The position numbers and the translations under genes were made by a program. Below the pieces are notes generated by a model. The model made no database searches. It saw only the letters and a program-made list of their open reading frames with translations, and was not told the DNA's origin. Below, one piece after another: positions 9,937 through 22,291 of a stretch of DNA of 64,000 bases. The stretch comes from Alopecurus myosuroides (taxonomy: Eukaryota > Streptophyta > Magnoliopsida > Poales > Poaceae), in assembly GCA_028641055.1 (NCBI GenBank), contig CM054060.1:294507076-294571075 (forward strand), given 5' to 3'. How positions within the stretch are numbered: position 1 is the stretch's first letter; every line of letters begins with the position of its first letter.

Positions 9937-11745
9937 CTAGCCCTCCATCAGAAAGTCGAGGAGCAACGGGACCGACCTGGAGGAACCCTTGAAGACTCTG
10001 TTATTCCGTTCCACCCAAATGGACCTCATAACTAGCAACACTAGGGCCCTCATCTTAGCCAATTGGGGCTTCGGCCACCCTTCCAACACCTTGAGCCACC
10101 AGACCTCCAAGGAAGAGGAGGCAGTAGGGGCCAGCTCCGGGCGACCAACACTCCGCAGAACCTGAAACCAAATCTGTCTGGAGAAAGAACAATTAAGAAG
10201 TAGGTGTTCAATCGACTCGGGTTCCTGCAGAGGGCAGGAATCCACCAACGTGAGTCCATGATTTTTACGCCTCACCCCCATCCAACACCGATCCCACGCA
10301 GCCTTCCACGCGAAAATCTTGTATTTCAGCGGGGCTTTGCAATCCCAGACAGGAGAATGTAGCGGCCACGTAGTGGAACCCACAAAGAAAGCCAGGTAAG
10401 CCGACTTCGCCGAGAAGAGGGAGGAAGAGGTCTTGGTCCACTGGAAGGAGTCGGGCACACCCACACGTAGGACCACCGAACTCACCACATGCCATAACGC
10501 GATGTATTGAGCCATAGCGGGGACCGAAATCCCGAGCGCGATGTCTCTAATCCACAGGTTCTCTCTGAGGCCATCCACAACAAGACGTCCACGCTGAATT
10601 TTAACATCCACAAAAGGGAGAACGAGGGGCGCAATCATGGCAATGCTCAACCCATTGATCCAACGATCTGTCCAAAATAGGCTGGCATCTCCATCACCCA
10701 CGACCATACGAGTGGACGCACGGAACAACGCCCTGGTCGAGGGAGCACACGACACAGTCGCATGAAGCCAGGGCTTATCATTCTCCCTCCTGCTTAGCCA
10801 CAACCACTTCAGGCGGAAAGCCTCGTTTAGGAGATGGAGATTCCTAAACCCAAGCCCACCCATCCACTTGGGCGTGCAAACCCTCTCCCGGGCAATGAGA
10901 CAAGCCCCTCCATTGGCCTTGGCCTTACCACACCACAAAAAAACCCTACACAACGCGTCAAAAGCGTCGATCATCCACTTATGCAAATCCATGGCCATCA
11001 TGATGTAGATGGACATAGCAGACAAGACAGCCTGGACCAAAACAGCCCGCCCCTGGATTTGCAAGAGGGAGCCCTTCCACGTAGGAAGCTTATGGGCCAG
11101 CCGATCAACGTACGACTGCAGATCCTGTTTAGACAGTCGCGAAGTAGAGAGCGGTAGTCCCAGGTAGGTACAGGGGAACACCTTAGCCACACAAGGCAGG
11201 CAGTTGAGGATGGCCTCCTGATCCAGCTTAGCGCACCTAATCAGCATAGCCAAACATTTGGCATAGTTCTCCCGCAGGCCCGCCGCATCCCCGAAGAGAT
11301 CAAAGATCTCCTTCGCCAAGTCAATCGCCACGGCGGAAGGACGTACCACTAGTGCCACGTCATCCGCGAAAAGGGAGAGGCGATATCTGATACCAAACGC
11401 ACTCAACGACTGAAAAAGCCGCCTCTCCTCGGCTACACGGAACAAGGCCCCTAGCACATCCATAACGATCACGAATAGCAACGGCGATAGAGGGTCGCCT
11501 TGCCGCAATCCACGACAGTGCCAAATGCGCTCCGAGGCGTGGCCGTTAACAAGAACCCGCGAGCTAGACGCGGAGAGCAACGCCACGATCCACCTGCACC
11601 ACCGCTCACCAAATCCACGTGCACGTAAGATCTCCAGAATAAAAGGCCAGGACACCGATTCGAAGGCCCGTGCAATATCTATCTTGAGAAAGATGGACGG
11701 AGTGCGCCTACGGTGGAGACTCCTAATAGCGCTGAGGACCTGCAT
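9937..11745 (-). pseudogene. LINE-2 ORF2: reverse transcriptase and zf-RVT part
   Basis: A 602-codon open segment with RT motifs [28 protein letters not shown] and catalytic FADD (SLFADDVALVV). A zf-RVT domain follows (KYKIFAWKAAWDRCW, CPLQEPESIEHLLLNC). A break between 11745 and 11840 separates it from the upstream RT part: minus-strand TAG at the GGATCTATC site plus a frame change. No RNase H follows, and the frame ends close to the poly(A). Confidence 0.9.
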
Positions 11746-11839
11746 GTAATTATCAAGGATCTATCTCCCTTTGATAAACACGCTCTGATTAATATCCACT
11801 AGCTCTGGCATCCGCGCACTCAACCTCGACGCCAACAGC

Positions 11840-13219
11840 TTAGATCTTCACGAAACTATGGACGAGACTGATTGGGCGGAAGTCCTTCAGCTCCACCGCA
11901 TCATCTACTTTAGGGATTAGGACAATTAGGGCTTGGTTAAGCGACTGAAACCCCCGGGACTGGTCTCGATAGAGATAGTTCAAAGTATCCACTACCTCCT
12001 TGCCGATGAATGCCCAACACTTCTGATAGAAGTTAATGGTGAACCCATCAGGACCAGGCGCTTTGTCCGCGGGCATCCACTTAATCACCTCCCAGACCTC
12101 ATCGCTCGTCCACGGAATCTCCAGCTCGGCAAGATCGAGCCTCGAAAGCCCTAGGTTGTCAAGCTGAATCGTCCGCGGTCTAGCGTCCACTACCCCAAGG
12201 TGCCCCGCAAAGAAATCAAAGGCCAAAGACAACATTTCCTCTTGGTCAGCCGTAACTGAGGAAGGTCCACGTAGGCGGCGGATGGAATTCTTCTTACGAC
12301 GATGCGACGCATGAAGGTGGAAGAATGTCGTGTTAGCATCGCCTTGCTTCATCCACAGAATACGGGAACGAGTCCGCGCAATCGTCCTCTCTAGAGACGC
12401 CAAGCCTAAGCACTTCAACTGAAGTTGCTTAAGGAGGGTGTTCTCGGCCCGGGAGAGCTGTCTACGCTCCTGAGCCACATCAAACCGAAGGATAAGCTCA
12501 TGAGCCATCAGAAGCTGCAGCTTAACGTTACCCACAGACTTCTCCCCCCAAGACCTCAACCCCATTGCCACAGAATGAAATTTGCGATAAAGGATCTCGA
12601 TAGCATTAAGCCTACACGGAGTGGAGGACCCCCTCACCTCCGTGCTCCACAAGCGCTTCACCTCTTCACAGAACCCCGGAAGCGTAGTCCAAAAAGCCTC
12701 AAACTGGAATCTCCTTTTAAACGTAATGTTGCACGCGGAGGACATCAGGAGGGGCGCATGGTCCGAAATCGACGATGAGAGGGTCGTCAAAAGGTTATCA
12801 GGATACACCAGCTCCCAATCCACGGTGGAAAACCACCTATCTAACTTAGCCAAGGTGGGATCCACCCTCTCATTGCTCCACGTGTAAGCTCTACCCATTA
12901 GCGGTGCCTCCTTAAGCCTCGGAGAGTTAATAGTATCACAGAACTTATTCATCAACCGCATGTTAAACCTTCCTTTGTTTTTATCCCCGGCCTCGAGAAT
13001 GAGGTTAAAATCATCGTTAATAACCCAAGGACCCGGACAACCTGCTGCCACAACACTCACCTCCTCAAGGAACGCATCCTTGGCGGAGTCTACTGAGGGA
13101 CCATAAACAGACGTGAACCACCAATTGTCACCATCCACGGGAGAGATCTCGACCGTAATCGTGTCCGCCGAAAGGGTACAGTTGGACGCGTTAATCCATG
13201 CGGACTGCCACGCCACCAC
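11840..13219 (-). pseudogene. LINE-2 ORF2: endonuclease C-terminus and RT N-terminus
   Basis: The frame contains late endonuclease motifs: SVYGPS, DDFNLI in place of the usual GDFN, and SISDHAPLL. The RT entry motifs APGPDGF and KDFRPISLVHS follow. The frame extends into the Copia LTR up to 13336 only by chance. Phase across Copia-1 agrees with the N-terminal piece at 21747-21979, so the insertion split a then-continuous frame. Confidence 0.87.
13215..13219. repeat. Left target-site duplication of Copia-1
   Basis: ACCAC, repeated at 21747-21751. Five base pairs, the usual length for LTR retrotransposons. Confidence 0.9.
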
Positions 13220-14876
13220 TGAAGGGGAACGTAGCATAGAAAACAAAAAATTTCCTACACGCGATAAACCCAAATGGCCAAGATCTAATCTATGAGATGA
13301 AAGGCAACGGGGAGAAAGAGAGTCTTGAGATAACATACCCTCGAAGACTCAAAGTGGTACGAGAAAAGATCTCGTGGTTGGCGTAGTCGTTCTCACGCCG
13401 ATCCCGAGCGAGAAGAAGAGCACCGCAATCCGACGGCACCTCCGTAATCGGTCACACGTTCAGCTCGATGAAGACTTCCGTTCCCTCGTTCCAGCGGGTT
13501 GTGGAAGTGGAAGATCCCTCCGGAATTCCAGCAGCACGACGGCGTGGTGGTGGTGAAGAATCCCACGGTCAGGGCTTCGCCAAGCCGGAGACCATGGAAT
13601 GGAGCAGCGGATGGAAGGGAAAATGTGTGAGCAAGTGTGTGGGGAAGAGAGAGCCCTCACCCTCCTTTTATAGGGGAGGGGGAGGCAGCCCAAGGGGGGG
13701 GTGCGGCCAGCCATGGGTGCCCCCACCCCTTCCTCTCTTCATGTGAGTGGAAGCTCCACTCAAACCCACTCAAATTTCCCTTAATTTCCCACTTGGAAAA
13801 TCCAAAGGTTTTTCTTTAATAAATAAATAAAACATTTTTATTTCTTTATTTATATTTGTTAATCCCATTAACAAACATTTGCATGCAGCACCTCGAACCA
13901 TTTGTTAATTCTATTAACAACCGTTCGACGAAAAACCCCTTGAACTATTTCAATTTTCCCCGAAACTATTCCGGAGCTGCCCAAAATATTCTTCGGTATT
14001 CCGTATCTTCTCTAAACGCTTCATCGAACCTTAAGTGTGTCTCCCTACGGTTCGTGAATATTATAGACATGATCGAGACTCCTCTCCGATCAATAATCAA
14101 CAGCGGGGTCTGGAAAACCGTGATGACTCCTATATATTCAACGATGACTCTCGTGATCGTGTGAACCTTTCAACGTTGTAACGATTTCCCTTTGTCTCGC
14201 GATATATTACTTGTCCGAGATCCGATCATCGGTATCCACTATACTTTGTTCGATCTCGTTATCCGACAAGTACTCTTTTCTCGTTCCCGTGATATAACAT
14301 CCTAGTGATCAAATCACTTGCTTGCAAGCGGTGTTGATGTGATATCACCGAGAGGGCCCTGAGTATATCTATCCGTCATATTGGATGGACAAATCCCATT
14401 CTCGATCCATGAGCTTCAACCAATACTTTCCGAATATCCAATGCCACCTTTATAGTCACCCTTTTACGGTGTGATGTTTGATGTCATCAAAGTATTCTTT
14501 CGGTATTAGTGATTAACATGATCTCATGGTCTAAGGAATAATGTTACTCCGAATGTAAGACATAACAACAAAACTAAATGACTTGATCGTATTGTTATAC
14601 TTAGTTTAGGGTTTAAGTTCATCATGTCATTCTCCTAATGACATGACCCCGTTATCAACAACATCCAATGTTCATGATCAGGAAACCTTGATCATCTGTT
14701 TAATCAACGGGCTAGTTAAAAGAGAGGCTTCACTAGGAACGTTGGTTTGTTTATTAATCACACATGTATCAACGTTTCCGGTTAATACAATTCTAGCATG
14801 AGAAATAAACATCTATCACAAACAAGGAATAACATAATAAACACTTTATTATTGCCTCTCGGGCATATTCCCTTCA
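13220..14876 (-). repeat. 3' LTR of Copia-1
   Basis: 1657 bp, bounded by TGAAGGG and CCCTTCA, which are inverted copies of each other. It sits at the left because the element lies on the minus strand. Confidence 0.93.
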
Positions 14877-14889
14877 GTCTCCCACTTGC
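14877..14889 (-). promoter_or_regulatory. Polypurine tract of Copia-1
   Basis: The minus strand reads GCAAGTGGGAGAC directly before the 3' LTR. A purine run here primes plus-strand DNA synthesis. Confidence 0.75.
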
Positions 14890-14909
14890 ACTAGGGGCAA
14901 TAATCTATA

Positions 14910-17900
14910 TTACATAGTGATGAATCTAACACCCATGGAGTTCTGGTGTTGATCATGTTTTGTCCTTGAGAGAGTTTTAGTCAACGGATCTGCCACATTC
15001 AGATCCGTATGTACTTTGCAAATCTTCACATCACCATCTGCGACATGCTCACGGATGGAGTGAAAACGACGCTTGATATGCTTGGAATTCTTGTGAGACC
15101 TTGGTTCCTTAGCATTGGCTATGGCACCATTGTTGTCACAATAGACAACCATTGGATCCAACGCACTTGGAACCACGCCTAGTTCGGATATGAACTCCTT
15201 CATCCAAACTGCTTCCTGTGTTGCCTCCGAGGCAGCAACATATTCCGCTTCTGTTGATGATCCCGCCACCACGGATTGCTTGGAACTCCTCCAGCTTACA
15301 GCTCCTCCATTCATAATAAATACGTACCCGGACTGAGACTTAGAGTCATCCGGATCAGTGTCGAAGCTAGCATCGACGTAACATCTTGCGACGAGCTCTT
15401 CTTCACCGCCATATACGAGAAACATGTCCTTAGTTCTTCTTAAGTACTTTAGGATATTCTTGACCGCAGTCCAGTGTTCCAAACCTGGATTGGATTGGTA
15501 CCTACTAGTCAAACTAATAGCATGTGCCACATCCGGTCTTGTACATAGCATAGCATACATGATAGAACCTATGGCTGAAGCATAGGGAGTCTTATCCATC
15601 TTTTCTCTATCTTCTGCTGTAGCTGGACATTGAGTCTTACTCAACGTCTTGCCTTGCAACATAGGTAGGAACCCTTTCCTACTATCTTCCATTCTGAACT
15701 TCTTCAAAATCTTGTCAAGGTATGTACTTTGCGAAAGTCCAATTAAGCGTCTTGATCTATCCCTGTAGATTTTGATGCCCAATATATAAGCTGCTTCACC
15801 GAGGTCTTTCATCGAAAAACTATTGTTCAAATAACCTTTTACGCTTTCTAAAAGTTCTATATCATTTCCAATCAACAATATGTCATCCACATATAGTACC
15901 AGAAATGCTACAGAGCTCCCACTCACTTTCTTGTAAATACAAGCTTCTCCGTATGTTTGGACAAATCCAAAACCTTTGATCACCTTATCAAAACGGAGGT
16001 TCCAACTTCGGGATGCTTGCTTCAGTCCATAAATGGAACGTTGAAGCTTACACACCTTGTCAGCATCCTTAGGATCAACAAAACCTTTGGGTTGCATCAT
16101 ATACAACTCTTCCTCAATGTCACCATTAAGGAACGCCGTTTTGACATCCATCTGCCATATTTCATAATCGAAAAATGCAGCAACTGCTAACATAATCCTA
16201 ACTGACTTAAGCATCGCTACTGGTGAGAAAGTCTCATCATAGTCAACTCCTTGAATTTGTCGGAAACCTTTTGCGACAAGTCGAGCTTTATAGACGGTCA
16301 CATTACCATCAGCATCAGTTTTCTTTTTAAAGATCCATTTGTTCTCAACGGCCTTGCGGTCATTGGGTAAATCCACCAAAGTCCAAACTTGGTTTTCGTA
16401 CATGGATCCTATTTCGGATTTCATGGCTTCAAGCCATTTGTTGGAATCTGGGCTCATCATCGCTTCCTCATATGTCGCAGGGTCATCACCTCCATCTACC
16501 ATGAAGTTTAATACGGGATCTCCGTATAGTTCAGGAGCTGCACGCTCCCTAGTTGACCTGCGAGGTGCGGTAGTTTCCTCTATTGGAGTTTCATGATCTT
16601 GATCATTAACTCTCTCTTCATCTGACGGGGTCGGCCCCGGAACAACTTCCGGTGCTGCGCTACTCGCCATTCCAAGAAGAGAAGGTTCAATAACCTCGTC
16701 GAGTTCTACCTTCCTACTATTCACACCTTTCGAGAGAAACTCCTTCTCCAAAAAGGATCCATTCTTGGCAACAAAAATCTTGCCTTCGGATCTGTGATAG
16801 AAGGTGTACCCTATTGTTTCTTTAGGGTATCCTATGAAGACGCATTTTTCCGCTTTGGGTTCGAGTTTATCAGGTTGAAGCTTCTTCACATAAACATCGC
16901 ATCCCCAAACTTTTAGAAATGACAGCTTAGGTTTGTTTCCAAACCATAATTCATACGGTGTCGTTTCAACGGATTTAGATGGTGCCCTATTTAAAGTGAA
17001 TGCAGCGGTCTCTAGTGCATAACCCCAAAACGATAGTGGCAAATCTGTAAGAGACATCATAGACCGAACCATATCTAATAAAGTACGATTACGACGTTCG
17101 GAAACACCATTTCGCTGTGGTGTTCCGGCAGGTGTGAGTTGTGAAACTATTCCACATTGTTTCATATGCATGCCAAACTCGTAACTTAGATATTCACCTC
17201 CACGATCAGATCGTAGAAATTTAATCTTTCTGTTACGATGATTTTCAACTTCACACTGAAATTCTTTGAACTTTTCAAACGTTTCAGATTTGTGTTTCAT
17301 TAAGTAAATATACCCATATCTACTCAAATCATCTGTGAAAGTGACAAAATAACGATATCCACCGCGCGCCGATACACTCATTGGTCCACATACATCAGTA
17401 TGTATGATTTCCAGTAAGTCTGTCGCCCGTTCCATAGATCCAGAAAACGGGGTTCTAGTCATCTTGCCCATAAGGCATGGTTCACATGTTTCAAATGATT
17501 CATAATCAAGTGATTCTAAGAGTCCATCAGAATGGAGCTTCTTCATGCGTTTAACACCAATATGACCTAAGCGGCAATGCCACAAATAAGTAGCAATATC
17601 ATCATTTAACTTAATTCTTTTGGCATTCACATTATGAATATGTGTATCAACATTATCAAGATTCAAAAGAAATAAACCATTCTTCTCAGGTGCATGACCA
17701 TAAAAGATATTATTCATATAAATCGAACAACCATTGTTCTCGGACTTAAAGGAATAACCGTCCCGCATTAAGCAAGATCCAGAAACGATATTCATGCTTA
17801 ATGCGGGCACCAAATAACATTTATTGAGGTTTATAACTAATCCCGATGGTAGACGTAGAGGTAGCGTCCCGACGGCGATCACATCAACTCTTGATCCATT

Positions 17901-18893
17901 GCCGACGCGCATCGTCACCTCATCCTTTGCTAGTGGTCGCTTGTTCTGCAGCTCCTGTTTCGAGTTACATATGTGAGCAACCGAACCAGTATCAAATACC
18001 CAGGTGCTACTGCGAGTACTAGTTAGATACACATCAATAACAAGTATATCATATATACCTTTGTTCACTTTGCCGGCCTTCTTATCTGCCAGATACTTGG
18101 GGCAATTGCGCTTCCAGTGGCCAGTACCCTTGCAATAGAAACACTCAGTCTCAGACTTAGGGCCATGCCTGTTTCTCTTCTCAGCAGTAGCAACAGATTT
18201 GCCACCCTTCTTGAAGTTTACCCTTGGCTTGCCTTTCTTGCCTTTCTTGAAACTAGTGGTCTTATTGATCATCAACACTTGATGTTCTTTCTTGATCTCC
18301 ACTTCAGCAGTTTTAAGCATCGAGAGAAGCTCAGGGAGAGACTTCTTCATGCTCTGCATATTATAGTTCATCACGAAGTTCTTGTAACTAGGTGGCAGAG
18401 ATTGGAGAACACGATGTATCCCTAGCTCAATGGGAATCGATATTCCCAAGGCTATGAGCTTATCAGCGTACGCAGACATTTTGAGTACGTGCTCACTAAC
18501 GGAGCTGTTCTCTTCCATCATGCAGCTAAAGAACTTTTCTGAAGCGTCATAACTCTCAACTGCGGCATGGGTATCGAAAATCATTTTCAATTCTCCCATT
18601 GTGGCATAAGCAGTGCTGTTCTCGAAACGTTTTCGTAGCTCTGGCTCTAATCCATAGAGGATGCCGCAGTGAACTATACTGTGGTCTTCTTGTTGAGTCA
18701 GATAAACATTTTTATCCTCATCAGAAGCATCATCAGCGGGTTGGTCACCTAGAGGTGCATCAAGCACATAGAGCTTCTTGCAAGCGGTGAGGAGAATCCT
18801 CAGGTTAAGTGCCCAGTTGGTAAAGTTGCTACCATTGTTCGCTAATTTCTCTTTCTCCATGAACATATTGAAATTGAAGGTAGGTGGTGCCAT
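14910..18893 (-). CDS. Copia-1 gag-pol polyprotein, intact
   Basis: 1327 codons without a break. Gag comes first, with the UBN2-like region and a CCHC knuckle CFYCKGTGHWKRNC near residue 250. The aspartic protease has D-T-G near 300 (WVFDTGSVAH). A GAG-pre-integrase segment WHCRLGHIGVKR follows. The integrase shows D in HTDVCGP near 500, D in RSDRGGEY and E in NGVSERRNR near 596. The reverse transcriptase shows DVKTAFLNGD and YVDD near 1000. RNase H ends the protein (CYVDASFDTD, SSTEAEYVA). The PR-INT-RT-RH order is the Copia order. All catalytic residues seem present, so the element could be autonomous. Confidence 0.95.
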   Translation of the reverse strand: MAPPTFNFNMFMEKEKLANNGSNFTNWALNLRILLTACKKLYVLDAPLGDQPADDASDEDKNVYLTQQEDHSIVHCGILYGLEPELRKRFENSTAYATMGELKMIFDTHAAVESYDASEKFFSCMMEENSSVSEHVLKMSAYADKLIALGISIPIELGIHRVLQSLPPSYKNFVMNYNMQSMKKSLPELLSMLKTAEVEIKKEHQVLMINKTTSFKKGKKGKPRVNFKKGGKSVATAEKRNRHGPKSETECFYCKGTGHWKRNCPKYLADKKAGKVNKGIYDILVIDVYLTSTRSSTWVFDTGSVAHICNSKQELQNKRPLAKDEVTMRVGNGSRVDVIAVGTLPLRLPSGLVINLNKCYLVPALSMNIVSGSCLMRDGYSFKSENNGCSIYMNNIFYGHAPEKNGLFLLNLDNVDTHIHNVNAKRIKLNDDIATYLWHCRLGHIGVKRMKKLHSDGLLESLDYESFETCEPCLMGKMTRTPFSGSMERATDLLEIIHTDVCGPMSVSARGGYRYFVTFTDDLSRYGYIYLMKHKSETFEKFKEFQCEVENHRNRKIKFLRSDRGGEYLSYEFGMHMKQCGIVSQLTPAGTPQRNGVSERRNRTLLDMVRSMMSLTDLPLSFWGYALETAAFTLNRAPSKSVETTPYELWFGNKPKLSFLKVWGCDVYVKKLQPDKLEPKAEKCVFIGYPKETIGYTFYHRSEGKIFVAKNGSFLEKEFLSKGVNSRKVELDEVIEPSLLGMASSAAPEVVPGPTPSDEERVNDQDHETPIEETTAPRRSTRERAAPELYGDPVLNFMVDGGDDPATYEEAMMSPDSNKWLEAMKSEIGSMYENQVWTLVDLPNDRKAVENKWIFKKKTDADGNVTVYKARLVAKGFRQIQGVDYDETFSPVAMLKSVRIMLAVAAFFDYEIWQMDVKTAFLNGDIEEELYMMQPKGFVDPKDADKVCKLQRSIYGLKQASRSWNLRFDKVIKGFGFVQTYGEACIYKKVSGSSVAFLVLYVDDILLIGNDIELLESVKGYLNNSFSMKDLGEAAYILGIKIYRDRSRRLIGLSQSTYLDKILKKFRMEDSRKGFLPMLQGKTLSKTQCPATAEDREKMDKTPYASAIGSIMYAMLCTRPDVAHAISLTSRYQSNPGLEHWTAVKNILKYLRRTKDMFLVYGGEEELVARCYVDASFDTDPDDSKSQSGYVFIMNGGAVSWRSSKQSVVAGSSTEAEYVAASEATQEAVWMKEFISELGVVPSALDPMVVYCDNNGAIANAKEPRSHKNSKHIKRRFHSIREHVADGDVKICKVHTDLNVADPLTKTLSRTKHDQHQNSMGVRFITM

Positions 18894-20076
18894 GATCTAC
18901 AACATATTTGCAAAGACTATTTAGACTATGTTTATGATAAATTAAGTTCAAGTTAATTCTAAAATTATCCCATGAACTCCCACTCAAAAACAACATCCCT
19001 CTTAGTTGTCTTTAGTGATTACACGAACCAAATTCACTACACCGAAACCGATCATCACGTGAGACGGTGTAGTTGCAAAGGCGAACATCAACATGTTCAT
19101 CATATCATTCATATGACTCATGCTTTACCTTTCGGTTACGTGTTCCGAGGCCATGTCTGTACATGCTAGGCTCGCCAAGTAGAACCATTGTATTGCATGT
19201 GTTTCAAGGCCATGTCTGTACATGCTAGGCTTGAAAACACCCGTTGTATGCGAACGTTGAGTCTATCACACCCGATCATCACGTGGTGTCTCGAAACGAC
19301 GAACTTTCTTAACGGTGCATACTTAAGGAAGAACACATTATTATCTTGATATTAAGTGAGAGGGATCATCTTATAATGCTACCGTCGCGATCTAAGCAAA
19401 ATAAGATGCATAAAAGGATAAACATCACATGCATGGATAATGTGATATGATATGGTCCTTCTTGCACTTGATCTCCATCTTGTGCATCATGGTATGATCT
19501 CCATCATCCTACCGGCGTGGCACCAAGGTCCGTGGCACCTCCATCTTGATTGTCCATTACAACATATCACATGGATATGACATACAGCACGCAGGCCATA
19601 AAATAAGACAACCATATGGCTCCAGCCGGTATGTCAATAATTTACAAAAGATATCATCTCATACATAACGTTTGTAACATTGACCATATCACATCACATG
19701 CCCTGCAAAAACAAGTTAGACGCCTCTAATTTATTTTTGCATATTTTACGTGGCTTTGGGCTTACGAGGATAGAACCGTTCATATCTACGTACAAAAAAC
19801 CACAACGTTGATAAAATATATTTTTGAACAACCCTTTGTAGATTAGATCTTAACTATAGTAGGAGAAACCGACACCCGCAAGCCACTTATGCAATTCAAG
19901 TTGCATGTCAGTTGTGGAACAAGTCTCATGTACGTGGACATGTAAAGTTAGTCCGGGCCGCTTCATCCTACTATGCCACTAAGATCATAAAATACTCAAA
20001 GAGACAAAAACATGATCATCAACGCCCACATACTCCTATGTGTTCTACCCGTACAATTCATCTACGCATAGATCCG
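18894..20076 (-). other. Untranslated leader of Copia-1
   Basis: About 1.2 kb between PBS and gag without a long frame. A long leader is normal for the BARE/Angela group, where it holds dimerisation and packaging signals. A repeated block, GGCCATGTCTGTACATGCTA, appears twice (near 19150 and 19209). Confidence 0.75.
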
Positions 20077-20088
20077 GCTCTGATACCA
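20077..20088 (-). promoter_or_regulatory. Primer binding site of Copia-1
   Basis: The minus strand reads TGGTATCAGAGC next to the 5' LTR, complementary to the 3' end of initiator Met-tRNA. This is the standard primer of plant Copia elements. Confidence 0.93.
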
Positions 20089-20089
20089 C

Positions 20090-21746
20090 TGAAGGGGAAC
20101 GTAGCATAGAAAACAAAAATTTTCCTACACGCGATAAACCCAAATGGCCAAGATCTAATCTATGAGATGAAAGGCAACGGGGAGAAAGAGAGTCTTGAGA
20201 TAACATACCCTCGAAGACTCAAAGTGGTACGAGAAAAGATCTCGTGGTTGGCGTAGTCGTTCTCACGCCGATCCCGAGCGAGAAGAAGAGCACCGCAATC
20301 CGACGGCACCTCCGTAATCGGTCACACGTTCAGCTCGATGAAGACTTCCGTTCCCTCGTTCCAGCGGGTTGTGGAAGTGGAAGATCCCTCCGGAATTCCA
20401 GCAGCACGACGGCGTGGTGGTGGTGAAGAATCCCACGGTCAGGGCTTCGCCAAGCCGGAGACCATGGAATGGAGCAGCGGATGGAAGGGAAAATGTGTGA
20501 GCAAGTGTGTGGGGAAGAGAGAGCCCTCACCCTCCTTTTATAGGGGAGGGGGAGGCAGCCCAAGGGGGGGGTGCGGCCAGCCATGGGTGCCCCCACCCCT
20601 TCCTCTCTTCATGTGAGTGGAAGCTCCACTCAAACCCACTCAAATTTCCCTTAATTTCCCACTTGGAAAATCCAAAGGTTTTTCTTTAATAAATAAATAA
20701 AACATTTTTATTTCTTTATTTATATTTGTTAATCCCATTAACAAACATTTGCATGCAGCACCTCGAACCATTTGTTAATTCTATTAACAACCGTTCGACG
20801 AAAAACCCCTTGAACTATTTCAATTTTCCCCGAAACTATTCCGGAGCTGCCCAAAATATTCTTCGGTATTCCGTATCTTCTCTAAACGCTTCATCGAACC
20901 TTAAGTGTGTCTCCCTACGGTTCGTGAATATTATAGACATGATCGAGACTCCTCTCCGATCAATAATCAACAGCGGGGTCTGGAAAACCGTGATGACTCC
21001 TATATATTCAACGATGACTCTCGTGATCGTGTGAACCTTTCAACGTTGTAACGATTTCCCTTTGTCTCGCGATATATTACTTGTCCGAGATCCGATCATC
21101 GGTATCCACTATACTTTGTTCGATCTCGTTATCCGACAAGTACTCTTTTCTCGTTCCCGTGATATAACATCCTAGTGATCAAATCACTTGCTTGCAAGCG
21201 GTGTTGATGTGATATCACCGAGAGGGCCCTGAGTATATCTATCCGTCATATTGGATGGACAAATCCCATTCTCGATCCATGAGCTTCAACCAATACTTTC
21301 CGAATATCCAATGCCACCTTTATAGTCACCCTTTTACGGTGTGATGTTTGATGTCATCAAAGTATTCTTTCGGTATTAGTGATTAACATGATCTCATGGT
21401 CTAAGGAATAATGTTACTCCGAATGTAAGACATAACAACAAAACTAAATGACTTGATCGTATTGTTATACTTAGTTTAGGGTTTAAGTTCATCATGTCAT
21501 TCTCCTAATGACATGACCCCGTTATCAACAACATCCAATGTTCATGATCAGGAAACCTTGATCATCTGTTTAATCAACGGGCTAGTTAAAAGAGAGGCTT
21601 CACTAGGAACGTTGGTTTGTTTATTAATCACACATGTATCAACGTTTCCGGTTAATACAATTCTAGCATGAGAAATAAACATCTATCACAAACAAGGAAT
21701 AACATAATAAACACTTTATTATTGCCTCTCGGGCATATTCCCTTCA
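20090..21746 (-). repeat. 5' LTR of Copia-1
   Basis: 1657 bp, the same as 13220-14876 at an offset of 6870 except for one base noticed. It carries the promoter for the minus-strand transcript. Confidence 0.93.
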
Positions 21747-21979
21747 ACCACAATACCACCCGAAGTTCCCACAGCCCGCAGATAACCAAACCCGTCGAAG
21801 CGGGGACCAAAGATTTGCATAATGTCATAGGAGGTTACAGACTCCAACTTAGACTCCGAGAGTGCGACAAGGATCGCACCCGACTCCATCACAAACTCCC
21901 TAACAAGGGCGCGCCTCGCAGGCGTGTTCAAACCACGGACATTCCACACAAGAAAGAACTCGCTGGGGATGACAGACAT
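21747..21979 (-). pseudogene. LINE-2 ORF2 N-terminus (endonuclease start)
   Basis: From ATG 21979 the frame shows LVWNVRGLNTPARR and ALSESKLE, which carry the Asn and Glu of the APE-type endonuclease. Copia-1 cuts it after about 77 codons. The right-hand target duplication ACCAC is at 21747-21751. Confidence 0.9.
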
Positions 21980-22291
21980 TAGACATGCCTACACAGTCCA
22001 CAGAGACACAACCTTAGGCCCCAACCACCGACTCTACCTGACCCGCTACACCAAAAAGCAGAGCTAGTGCACCGACCTCCACGTCGGTCAGAGTGCTCTC
22101 AAACGCCCCAGGTACCGCTGCAGTTCCTCGTCGGTGAAGGTCCCCTCCTCGTGGGCGATACCCATTTTCCGCATGAGATTACCCTGAGCTTTCTTCAAGG
22201 CCGAGGAGACAACCCTACGGTCCATAGCAAGGCGTCCACTTTGGCGAGGCTTGAAGTTGGGCGGGACGGCCCAAAGAATGCTCCTCCTTGT
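21980..22291 (-). other. LINE-2 inter-ORF spacer
   Basis: About 310 bp between ORF1 stop and ORF2 start, with no long minus-strand frame in phase with either ORF. Plus-strand frames here are shadows of GC-rich sequence. Confidence 0.6.

Larger units (their letters stand above)
13220..21746 (-). mobile_element. Copia-1: intact BARE/Angela-type LTR retrotransposon
   Basis: A complete 8.5-kb Copia element on the minus strand. It has 1657-bp LTRs (13220-14876 and 20090-21746), PBS, a long leader, a single uninterrupted 1327-codon polyprotein, PPT and 5-bp target duplication ACCAC. The LTR edge read on the element strand, TGAAGGGAATATGCCC then GAGGCAATAATAAA, resembles the Triticeae BARE/Angela/WIS group. 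By eye only one difference separates the LTRs (A at 13250, T at 20120), which implies a very recent insertion. Confidence 0.95.

Noticed and set aside
20077..20088. tRNA gene suspicion at TGGTATCAGAGC sites (also 29688, 32042, 43241)
   Set aside because: These are LTR primer binding sites complementary to the tRNA 3' end. No A and B boxes or cloverleaf are present.
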